From Butyrivibrio sp. (lineage in GTDB: Bacteria > Bacillota > Clostridia > Lachnospirales > Lachnospiraceae), in assembly GCA_017620235.1 (NCBI GenBank), contig JAFZQT010000008.1:1-36334 (forward strand): DNA of 36,334 nucleotides, written 5' to 3'. A program made the translations under genes and the position numbers. How positions within the stretch are numbered: the stretch's first letter is position 1; every line of letters starts with the position of its first letter. This document shows, piece after piece, positions 7,288 through 15,285 of the stretch. The notes under the pieces are model-generated. The model searched no databases and was not told where the DNA came from. It was given only the letters and a program-made list of their open reading frames with translations.

Positions 7288-8523
7288 ATGTTAGCTACTT
7301 TAATTCCATTGTTCGATGATAAAATGTCTGTTTGTGCGTATTCTGTTTTTGCGCGTAAGGATAATCATTTTTTGAATCCTGAACTTGAAGGTGGCGCGCG
7401 ATACGATGGTGCAGGTACAGTACATGAACTGGAAGTTGTAAGTAGTATGGGGATGTCGATGCTTTCAGGGGGAAAAGAAGTATTTGTTCCCGTTAACCAG
7501 TTTTCCGTATTTGCAGAGATATCTCTTCAGTGTACAGTTCCTGCCAATAAAGTCGTTCTTCTTATGGACAACAGTATCACGCCTGAGCCCCACTATGTTA
7601 AGAGGGTGAAGGAACTCAAGATGCAAGGATATAAACTTGCGATCAGAAAACTTCCTATTTCAAGTTTTGAACCCTACAAAGAAATTCTTAATCAGTGCGA
7701 TTACATTTTGCTCAATCATGCAAAGATCGATATAGAAAAAGCAAAGATCTATTTCAGTAAAGTTTATCCGAATATAAAACTGTGTGCGGTAAATGTCGAC
7801 ACGCAGGAACAATATGATATGTTGATCTCACACGGAGGATATGACCTGTACGAGGGCGGGTTCTTTAGGATGCCCGTGCGTGAGTCTGAGACAGAGGTCA
7901 ATCCTTTGAAGGTTAACTACATAGAACTTCTTAATGTTGTAAACGCTCCGGACTTTGATCTTACGGATGCTGCCGATGTTATCGGTAAGGATCCCGCGCT
8001 TGTTATCTCACTTCTTGAGATAGTAAACAGAATGGCGCTTAATTCAGAGATCACATCAATCAGACATGCAACGGCTATGCTTGGACAGAAAGAGCTGAAG
8101 AGATGGATAAATACAGCCGTTACAAAGGAGCTTTGTGCAGACAGACCTTCTGAGATAGCAAGGCTTGTAATGATAAGAGCCAAGTTTGCTGAGAATCTTG
8201 CGGAAAGCTTTGAGATGGCTTTGATGGGGCAGGAGCTCTTTATCATGGGACTGTTCTCTGCAATAGACATCATGCTTGGCAAGACAATGAAGGAAGCCCT
8301 TGATATGGTGGTTGTTCCAAAGGATGTTAAACTGGCGCTTCTTGATAATGACGGAGATTTTGCACCTGTGCTTAATTTCATGAAGAGATATGAAGATGCT
8401 GATTGGACAGAAGTTTCAAGACTAATGGTTCTTGGAAATATGGATATGACCAAGGTTTATGAAGCTTATCTGTCAGCTCTCAGATGGTATAGAGATCTTT
8501 TTCCTGTGACAGTAACCGGATGA
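7288..8523 (+). CDS. EAL-like/HDOD signalling protein (YuxH type)
   Basis: A 411-residue soluble protein with the architecture of the YuxH/COG3434 group: an EAL-like N-terminal half (about 1-200) and an HDOD domain (about 200-400). In the N-terminal half the metal ligands of a working EAL phosphodiesterase are absent. The start has SVFARKDNHFL where enzymes have QPI and EAL-type motifs, and a KLAIRKLPISSFEP segment stands at the usual DDFG position. I infer it binds rather than hydrolyses a nucleotide or protein partner. The HDOD half carries the family-typical helix pattern (ALVISLLEIVNRMAL, IRHATAMLGQKELKRWI). The start has a multi-purine leader with AAAGGAG 7 bases upstream. It is the first gene of a four-gene tandem. 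Confidence 0.85.
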   Translation: MLATLIPLFDDKMSVCAYSVFARKDNHFLNPELEGGARYDGAGTVHELEVVSSMGMSMLSGGKEVFVPVNQFSVFAEISLQCTVPANKVVLLMDNSITPEPHYVKRVKELKMQGYKLAIRKLPISSFEPYKEILNQCDYILLNHAKIDIEKAKIYFSKVYPNIKLCAVNVDTQEQYDMLISHGGYDLYEGGFFRMPVRESETEVNPLKVNYIELLNVVNAPDFDLTDAADVIGKDPALVISLLEIVNRMALNSEITSIRHATAMLGQKELKRWINTAVTKELCADRPSEIARLVMIRAKFAENLAESFEMALMGQELFIMGLFSAIDIMLGKTMKEALDMVVVPKDVKLALLDNDGDFAPVLNFMKRYEDADWTEVSRLMVLGNMDMTKVYEAYLSALRWYRDLFPVTVTG

Positions 8524-8548
8524 TTGCTTTGTGCAACGGGGTGACTTT

Positions 8549-11500
8549 ATGGTCGGTACTGAAGTGATAGGCAGTAGTGCCTTCAATTTATCCGCCCTAG
8601 TGATCAGCGTTACGTGCATTGTTTATAAACTGATCATCAGAGGTAAGGTAAAGCTTAAGAATTGGCTTTTCATTGCCTTCATAATGATAATCGCCATCGA
8701 TGCCTTTTCGGGTATTGTGGAGCAGTTTCTTGTCTACAGTAAGCTTACGTTTGAAACTAAGCTTATAATTGGTCATGCAAATCTTTTTGTGTATTTTATT
8801 ACACACTTTGCAATGGCGCCTATTTTTGTATATTACATAGTGATGGAGTGCGGTGTTCAGCACAAGTTTACGGGGAAGGTACGCCTATATTTAGGCATAC
8901 CTTTTATTTTTATGGAGCTGCTGATACTGATAAATCCCCTTTTTGATATTGTCTATGAGATAGATGACAATATGGGTTACATAAGGAGGGGAGGAGTTTA
9001 CATTGCCTATACGATATGCACGTTCTACACTGTTTTTTCCATAATCATTCTGTATATTTACTGGGATGTTCTGAACAGATTAAAGAAGATCGCCATTATA
9101 TATTTCTACGTTCTGGTTATCGGAGGAATGGCGGTCCAGATGATCTTTCCGGATGTTACATGCGAGCTTATGTGCGAAGCAATTGGCTCAATGGGCATCA
9201 TGATAATGCTTGAAGGTGATGATGACAGAAAAGATTTTTCGACAAAAGCGCTTAACAGAAATGCTTTTATCAGTGATATTGGCAATTATTTCAGGTATAG
9301 CAGACCTTTTAATGCTATATGCGTAAAGATATTAAACGGCGATATTTTAAGAAAGACATCAAACTATGAGAATTATGAAAAGATACTTTCGCATGTTGTC
9401 GGCTATCTCGGTGAGGTAAACAAGAAATTTGAAGTTTATCGCGTCGGAATAGAGAGTTTTTTTCTTGTATGCCCCGATATTTCTGATACTTATGCAAAAG
9501 AGCTGGCGGATGAAGTGTACAACAGGCTTGAAAGAAGCATTATGTTGGACGGAGGCAACGTGCAATTAAAGACGCTTGTTATTCAGGCGTCTTCACCGGA
9601 TAAGTTTGAGAACCTTGATAATCTGCTTCTTTTGTCGGATACAAATATTGATGTAGATAAGGGAAGGCCAATCTATAGCAATGAGTTGGATTTTGTAATC
9701 AGAAGAGCAGATGTAGAAAAGGCTGTTAGAAGAGGAATTGAAAGCTCGAGTTTCAGAGTTTTTTACGAGCCTATTTATACAAAGGAAGATCTGTCGATTT
9801 GTGCTGCTGAGGCTGTTCTTAAGTTTAATGACAAAGAACTTGGAGAAATCTCGAAGGAGGAATTTCTTCCGATCGCCAATCAGACGGGAACTATCGAAAA
9901 ACTGGGCTTATTCATGATTGAAGAAGTCCTGTATTTCATAGGCGGCGGAATTGTTGAGGAGATGGGGCTTGAGTTTATATGTATCAAGCTGTCGTCGGCT
10001 CAGATTATCAAGACAGATTTCATTGTGCAGGTAAAAGAGCTCTTTTCCAGATATGGTGTAAGACCTGAGAATATTGTTTTTGGAATAACTGAAAATGCTG
10101 CAGTTACAGATAAGAACCTTATATATCAGGTTATTTCAGATCTCGGCGACATGGGAATCAGGTTCTATATGGATGAATACGGAACCAGCTTTTTCGGAAT
10201 GCAGTCATCGACTTCGTACCTGTTCGAGGGAATAAAGGTAAATGCAGGTCTTTTGCAGGATTCAGAGGCATTTTCGCAAAGAAAGCTTATACTGGAAAAC
10301 CGCCTTTCAACCATGAACCAGACGGGCAAAAAGATAGTTATAGGAGGCATAAATTCCAAGAACTTAGCAGAGAGCATACAGAGCGTAAAAGCAGATTATG
10401 TTCAGGGTAAGTATTATTCAAGAGCTGTCAGCAAAAATGATTTCATCGCGATCCTCAAGGCTACGGAAACTGCAAGAATGGAGGAACGAAGAGCAAAGGC
10501 TGCAAATGAGGCGAAGAGTAATTTCCTTGCAAATATGTCTCATGAGATAAGAACGCCCATAAATGCCGTGCTTGGAATGAATGAGGTAATCTTAAGAGAG
10601 TGTACGGATGAAAAGATCCTTGAGTATTCAAGGAATATTGAGAGTGCGGGAAAAACTCTTTTGTCACTCATAAATGATATCCTCGATTTCTCTAAGATAG
10701 AAGCGGGCGATATGGAGATAACCGAGAGAAATTATGAGCTCAGCTCCGTACTTAATGATGCTTATAACATGATATATTTCAAGGCGCAGCAAAAAGCTCT
10801 TGATCTTATATTTGAGGTAGATGAGGATCTTCCTGACAGCCTGTGCGGAGATGAGATGAGACTTAGGCAGATCATTGTAAACGTTCTGAACAATGCCGTT
10901 AAATACACCGCCGAAGGAAGCGTTACTCTGAAGATAAAAGGTGACGAGTTTGCGAAAGATATGGTGGATCTGCATATAGATATTATTGATACCGGAATGG
11001 GAATCAAACAGGAAGATATCGTGGATCTTTTTGCCAAGTTTAAGAGGCTTGATATTGATAAGAACAGGACGATTGAAGGAAGCGGACTTGGGCTTGCGAT
11101 CACAAGCAATCTCCTTAAGCTTATGAACGGTTCTATAAGTGTTGAGAGCGAATATGGCAAAGGCTCTGCGTTTAAGATCATTCTTCCACAGAAAAAGGTG
11201 GGAGATGCAAAAATTGGAGACTTTAAGAGTAAGACGGCGGAACTTGGCAAGGCACGAAAGAAGTACAGAGCCAAGTTTACGGCGAAAGATGCAAATATTC
11301 TTGTTGTCGATGATACTCCGGTCAACCATGTGGTAATGAATGAGCTTCTTAAGAATACGCTGGTCAATATTGATAATGCGCGTAGCGGCGATGAGTGTCT
11401 TAAGATGCAGAGGGAAAAAGAGTACGACATCATATTCCTTGATTATAGAATGCCGGGAATGGACGGAGTTGAAACTCTTCATAACATAAAGGAAGATGAC

Positions 11501-12328
11501 GAGAGTAAAAACAGCTTCACTCCTATAGTTGTTCTCACTGCCAATGCGATATCCGGGGCAAAAGAAACATTTATCAGCGAAGGATTTACGGATTATCTTA
11601 GCAAACCTGTTGAGAGTGACAAGCTCGAGGAAGCACTTATAAAGTATCTGCCTGCCGAGAAAGTTGAATATAATACGGAAAACTTAGCAGCTGAAGTTGG
11701 CATGCAGGAAGATGATTTTAAGGCATTTAGAGAATATTTGTCGGGACTTAATCAGATCAAGCCTGAAGAAGGACTCAAAAACAGCGGAAGCGAAGAGAGT
11801 TATTTCAATATTCTCAAGGTTTATTATGAATCAATTGATTTTACGAAAGGAAATATAGAGAAGGCATACGCGGATAAAAACTGGAAGGACTATACAAGTT
11901 ACGTACATTCACTAAAGAGTACAAGCAGAGCTATCGGAGCAACTGTTTTATCCAATCTCGCAGAGAAACTTGAGAATGCCGGCAATATCGGAGATACGAT
12001 GTTTATCAAGGAACATCAGTCGGAGCTCTTGAACAGATATCTGCTTGTGGAGTATGAGATCTCGGGAGTGCCGGGAATAGCGGATGAAGATTCCAAGGAA
12101 GAAAATATTGAGAAAAAAGACATTAAGGAATCAGAGCTTAAAGATGCTTACGGAAGTATGGTGGAAGCATGCAAGGGGCTTAACTATGACACGATGGAGC
12201 TTATACTTGATTCTTTGAAGGAATACAATCTTCCGGAAAAAGATAATGAAAACATAGTAAAGATAAAGGCTTACCTCACGAAACTTGATTGGGAAAGTAT
12301 AGAGAAAATTGCGCAGAATGAATTGTAG
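8549..12328 (+). CDS. Hybrid histidine kinase: 7TM, decayed GGDEF and EAL, HisKA/HATPase, receiver, Hpt
   Basis: A 1259-residue membrane sensor carrying almost a whole phosphorelay. Domains in order are: seven TM helices (about 5-220); a GGDEF-like domain whose signature is RVGIESF (298-304) instead of RVGGDEF; an EAL-like domain with EAV (421-423) and DEYGTS (from 542) replacing EAL and DDFGTG; a coiled linker; HisKA with SHEIRTP (His665); an ATPase lid with NVLNNAVKY (from 778), DTGMGI and GSGLGLA; a receiver with Asp965 (LDYRMPGMDG) and the conserved Lys in YLSKPVE; and Hpt with His1120 (HSLKSTS). Kinase, receiver and Hpt residues are all intact, so phosphotransfer His665 to Asp965 to His1120 is expected. 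The cyclic-di-GMP domains look non-catalytic and probably act as ligand or dimer modules. ATG 8549 is favoured over GTG 8531 because GGGGTG lies 6 bases upstream. Confidence 0.92.
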   Translation: MVGTEVIGSSAFNLSALVISVTCIVYKLIIRGKVKLKNWLFIAFIMIIAIDAFSGIVEQFLVYSKLTFETKLIIGHANLFVYFITHFAMAPIFVYYIVMECGVQHKFTGKVRLYLGIPFIFMELLILINPLFDIVYEIDDNMGYIRRGGVYIAYTICTFYTVFSIIILYIYWDVLNRLKKIAIIYFYVLVIGGMAVQMIFPDVTCELMCEAIGSMGIMIMLEGDDDRKDFSTKALNRNAFISDIGNYFRYSRPFNAICVKILNGDILRKTSNYENYEKILSHVVGYLGEVNKKFEVYRVGIESFFLVCPDISDTYAKELADEVYNRLERSIMLDGGNVQLKTLVIQASSPDKFENLDNLLLLSDTNIDVDKGRPIYSNELDFVIRRADVEKAVRRGIESSSFRVFYEPIYTKEDLSICAAEAVLKFNDKELGEISKEEFLPIANQTGTIEKLGLFMIEEVLYFIGGGIVEEMGLEFICIKLSSAQIIKTDFIVQVKELFSRYGVRPENIVFGITENAAVTDKNLIYQVISDLGDMGIRFYMDEYGTSFFGMQSSTSYLFEGIKVNAGLLQDSEAFSQRKLILENRLSTMNQTGKKIVIGGINSKNLAESIQSVKADYVQGKYYSRAVSKNDFIAILKATETARMEERRAKAANEAKSNFLANMSHEIRTPINAVLGMNEVILRECTDEKILEYSRNIESAGKTLLSLINDILDFSKIEAGDMEITERNYELSSVLNDAYNMIYFKAQQKALDLIFEVDEDLPDSLCGDEMRLRQIIVNVLNNAVKYTAEGSVTLKIKGDEFAKDMVDLHIDIIDTGMGIKQEDIVDLFAKFKRLDIDKNRTIEGSGLGLAITSNLLKLMNGSISVESEYGKGSAFKIILPQKKVGDAKIGDFKSKTAELGKARKKYRAKFTAKDANILVVDDTPVNHVVMNELLKNTLVNIDNARSGDECLKMQREKEYDIIFLDYRMPGMDGVETLHNIKEDDESKNSFTPIVVLTANAISGAKETFISEGFTDYLSKPVESDKLEEALIKYLPAEKVEYNTENLAAEVGMQEDDFKAFREYLSGLNQIKPEEGLKNSGSEESYFNILKVYYESIDFTKGNIEKAYADKNWKDYTSYVHSLKSTSRAIGATVLSNLAEKLENAGNIGDTMFIKEHQSELLNRYLLVEYEISGVPGIADEDSKEENIEKKDIKESELKDAYGSMVEACKGLNYDTMELILDSLKEYNLPEKDNENIVKIKAYLTKLDWESIEKIAQNEL

Positions 12329-12342
12329 ACAGGAGCAAAGGA

Positions 12343-13101
12343 ATGTTTGATAAGAAAATTCTTTTAGTCAGAAATGATACGACATTCATGGTGAATGCAA
12401 TAAAAAAGAGTTTGGTAGACAACCACTTTGTTGTGGCGGAGTCTTCGTATTCGATTTCCGATATTAGCGCCAACAAAGATGATGCCAGTCTTGCAATTCT
12501 TTATACAGATTCCGATTTCATCGAACATCAGGACGCGATCATATATTTCAAGGATCTTTGCATAGAAGAAAATATGATCGTGATTGTGATCGGAGACAAC
12601 GATGCCTTTAAGTTTATTCACAGATTCATACCAAAAGAGGACATCGCGAGCGAACTTACAAGACCTCTGGATATGGATGAGCTTCTGAGCAAGATTTTTA
12701 TTGTTACCGCGGATGAGTATATACAGATGAAGAGGAAGTGCATTCTGGTTGTCGATGATGATTTTACCTATCTTCAGATGCTCAGGGAGTGGCTCAAGGA
12801 TGACTTCAGGGTTGGCGTTGCAAACTCGGGAGCACAGGCTGTTGCATGGCTTGCAAACAATAAGGCGGATCTGATACTCCTTGACTATGACATGCCGGTA
12901 ATTGACGGACCGAAAGTTATGGAGATGCTGAAAAAAGAGTCTTTTTCAAGCGGAATACCTGTTATGTTCCTTACGGGAAAAAATGACAAAAAGAGCGTTA
13001 CAGATGTTCTTGCCCTTAAACCTGCAGATTATCTTTTGAAGTCTATAGATAAAGGAAAGTTGTTGGAGACACTTAAGAACTATTTTGATTCAAAGGAATA
13101 A
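12343..13101 (+). CDS. Response regulator with two receiver domains
   Basis: A 252-residue protein made only of receiver-like domains, with no DNA-binding or enzymatic output. The first (about 1-125) has the receiver fold pattern, but the position of the phosphorylated aspartate reads AILYTDSD and its acidic pair is missing, so it is a pseudo-receiver. The second (about 130-250) is intact: VVDDDFT, Asp181 in LLDYDMPVIDG, the Thr in FLTGKND and the Lys in YLLKSID. It begins 14 bases after the hybrid kinase and probably takes phosphate from that protein's Hpt. With no output domain it may work through protein contacts, for example with the next gene's product. Confidence 0.88.
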   Translation: MFDKKILLVRNDTTFMVNAIKKSLVDNHFVVAESSYSISDISANKDDASLAILYTDSDFIEHQDAIIYFKDLCIEENMIVIVIGDNDAFKFIHRFIPKEDIASELTRPLDMDELLSKIFIVTADEYIQMKRKCILVVDDDFTYLQMLREWLKDDFRVGVANSGAQAVAWLANNKADLILLDYDMPVIDGPKVMEMLKKESFSSGIPVMFLTGKNDKKSVTDVLALKPADYLLKSIDKGKLLETLKNYFDSKE

Positions 13102-13106
13102 ATACT

Positions 13107-15035
13107 ATGATCGAAGGTAACCCAAATGGCGGGCTTACGTTCTGTATAGCGGCGCTGATAGTCAGTTTAACAAGTATTTTCTGTGCGATAGTGATAAGGA
13201 AAAAGAAGAGTCTTAAGAATTCCTTATTACTGGCGCTCCTTTTGATTGTCTTTTTGGATTCCTGTACAGGTATCGCCGCGTATACCGCTTATAATCATGA
13301 TTTTCCTTATGCGGTAAAATTCTTTGTTTGTTATCTGAGTAAATATATATATTATGCGACTCACTTTTTGATGATGCCAGTTCTTTTGTACTACATAATC
13401 GTGGTCTGCGGCATTCTGCATCTGTTTTCAAAGCGGCTTCGTATTGCTTTTGCGATACCGATGTTTGTTCTTGAGACGGTTCTTTTCTCCAATCCTATGA
13501 CACAGCTTGCGTTCACGGCTTCGTCTGACCTTGTATTTCACAGAGGACCGGTAGTTTATGCGGCTTATATTCTGAGTGCGTTCTATTTTATCCTGTGTGT
13601 CCTTTTGCTCGTCAGATACTGGAAGAGCATAAATCATCTTAAAAAGGGCGCAATGGTGTACTTTTTGTCTCTTGCGATAGTCGGAGTTATTATTCAGATG
13701 CTTTTCCCTACGATTACGTGTGAGCTTCTGTGCGAGTCCATAGGACTTATGGGAATAATGATCATTCTGGAAAAAGACGATGACAGAGTGGATGCGGGAA
13801 CAGGGCTGTATAACAGGATGGCGCTTCTTCAGGATATCCAAAATTATATCGAACTTAACAGGAGTTTTAGGACTATATGCGTGCGTATAGAAAATGCGGA
13901 TGCATACATAAATATTACGGGATATGCGGATTTTGATGCGATCATAAAGCAGATTTCTAAGTATTTATTTAGTGCTGCGGATAAATATGACGTTTATATA
14001 AGCGGAGCGGCGTGCTTCTATATACTGTGCGTGGACGGTACCGAGGCTGAGAGTAATAAGCTTGCATATTCTATAAGGGACAGATTTGAAAAAGGGTGGC
14101 ATCTTGACGATAATAAGATGAATATCAATGCGATCATTATGTGCGCGGGAACTCCGGAAATGTTTAACAGCGAAGAGGATATTCTCATGTTGTCGGAAGC
14201 ACATATTGACGATACGGGCAAAAATATCCTTATAGATCATGATCTCGATTTCCTTTTGAGAAGGATAGAGGTTGAAAAAGCTATTGTCCGCGGAATGAAC
14301 GAGAATTATTTTAAGGTAAAATACAGACCTTTCTTTGACAAGAGCGGAAATAAAGTCTGCGGGGCAGAGGCACTTCTTAATCTTGACGATGCGATCCTTG
14401 GAGAGGTGTCTTTTAGCGAGTTTATGAGTGTTGCGGAGAAATCCGGATTTGCCGAGGAGATTGAGAACAGGATGATTGGTTCCATCCTTAGATTTACGGG
14501 AGAACTTCTTGCAGAGAACGCAGATTGCATCAATTTCATTATGATGCACACGGTTTCTGACAAAGTAATAAGTAAAGAACTTGTGGGGGTTGTGCGCGAG
14601 TACGCGAAGCAGTACAATGTTGACTTGTCCAAAATAGCTCTGGATATAAATGACAATGTTTTATATGTGCAGACGGATTCTGTTGACTACGTCATAGAAA
14701 GGCTTAGTGAGGACGGAGTAAGGATCTTTATGGGCAATTACAAGAATGATTCAATGGGCGTCAGATATGATATGCTTAGCGGATTCAACGGAGTAATAGT
14801 TAATATCAAGCATTTCATGGAAACGACCGGCGGTTCAAAGCGCAGCATAATCCTTAAGAACAGAATGGATATGCTGAGGCAGATAGACAAGACGGTAATA
14901 GTAACCGGTGTAGATTCGTTTGAATACTATGATAAGATGAAAGATATCTATGCGGATTATATTTCGGGAGATTATCTGTCGCCTGCCGTGTCCAAGATTG
15001 AATTCGTGGATATGGCAAAAACAGGAAGAATCTGA
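13107..15035 (+). CDS. 7TM protein with decayed GGDEF and EAL domains, paralogue of the hybrid kinase N-terminus
   Basis: A 642-residue membrane protein collinear with the first 650 residues of the hybrid kinase. The seven-helix segment ends in the near-identical pattern CELLCESIGLMGIMIILE (CELMCEAIGSMGIMIMLE in the kinase). The GGDEF signature is replaced by SGAACFYI. The EAL half keeps the letters EAL (GAEALLNL), but the other metal and substrate motifs are lost: INDNVL at the ExVET position and GNYKNDS at DDFGTG. Hence it is most likely a catalytically dead binding or sensing subunit. It starts 5 bases after the receiver gene with a weak ribosome site, so translation may be coupled. A strong terminator follows. 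Confidence 0.88.
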   Translation: MIEGNPNGGLTFCIAALIVSLTSIFCAIVIRKKKSLKNSLLLALLLIVFLDSCTGIAAYTAYNHDFPYAVKFFVCYLSKYIYYATHFLMMPVLLYYIIVVCGILHLFSKRLRIAFAIPMFVLETVLFSNPMTQLAFTASSDLVFHRGPVVYAAYILSAFYFILCVLLLVRYWKSINHLKKGAMVYFLSLAIVGVIIQMLFPTITCELLCESIGLMGIMIILEKDDDRVDAGTGLYNRMALLQDIQNYIELNRSFRTICVRIENADAYINITGYADFDAIIKQISKYLFSAADKYDVYISGAACFYILCVDGTEAESNKLAYSIRDRFEKGWHLDDNKMNINAIIMCAGTPEMFNSEEDILMLSEAHIDDTGKNILIDHDLDFLLRRIEVEKAIVRGMNENYFKVKYRPFFDKSGNKVCGAEALLNLDDAILGEVSFSEFMSVAEKSGFAEEIENRMIGSILRFTGELLAENADCINFIMMHTVSDKVISKELVGVVREYAKQYNVDLSKIALDINDNVLYVQTDSVDYVIERLSEDGVRIFMGNYKNDSMGVRYDMLSGFNGVIVNIKHFMETTGGSKRSIILKNRMDMLRQIDKTVIVTGVDSFEYYDKMKDIYADYISGDYLSPAVSKIEFVDMAKTGRI

Positions 15036-15094
15036 TATAAACTAAAAATCGTAAATTGTGTGTGATAGATTTTTTGAAGAATGCAGGAAAAAAG

Positions 15095-15132
15095 CCTCTT
15101 TGTCGGGAAATAGTCTGACAAAGAGGTTTTTT
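15095..15132 (+). terminator. Terminator of the signalling operon
   Basis: Stem CCTCTTTGTC (15095-15104) with GACAAAGAGG (15117-15126), 12-base loop, then six T. The A run before the stem and T run after it extend the pairing past one bulged G. Confidence 0.93.
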
Positions 15133-15187
15133 GTCTGATATTTGTTACATATGATAATTTTTTGATAAAAATACTATATTTCTGCGA

Positions 15188-15223
15188 TTAATTATTGACA
15201 ATCTGTTGCAAATATAATACTTT
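15188..15223 (+). promoter_or_regulatory. Promoter region of the PrsW-like gene
   Basis: A perfect TTGACA (15195-15200) and a perfect TATAAT (15213-15218) are both present, but only 12 bases apart, so they cannot be a pair for one polymerase. Either TTGACA works with TACTTT (15218-15223, 17-base spacer), or TATAAT works with a weak upstream hexamer (about 15188-15193). Confidence 0.45.
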
Positions 15224-15285
15224 TTTTTACAGAGGGATAAAGTTATTTTTAACATTTTGCTTTTGAGAGAAGGGGATTGGTTCTA

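Noticed and set aside
10664-11482. Long minus-strand frames (272 and 223 codons) inside the hybrid kinase gene
   Set aside because: They are antisense to HisKA, HATPase and receiver motifs that are clearly coding on the plus strand; no ribosome site and no family likeness.
13965-14549. A 194-codon minus-strand frame within the 7TM paralogue gene
   Set aside because: Antisense to a well-supported gene, and low-complexity composition typical of a shadow frame.
13107-15035. Active cyclic-di-GMP phosphodiesterase because the letters EAL are present
   Set aside because: The other metal-binding and catalytic motifs (ExVET, DDFGTG) are lost, and the GGDEF half is also degraded.
15195-15218. TTGACA and TATAAT upstream of the PrsW gene as one consensus promoter
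   Set aside because: The spacer is only 12 bases, too short for one holoenzyme to touch both.
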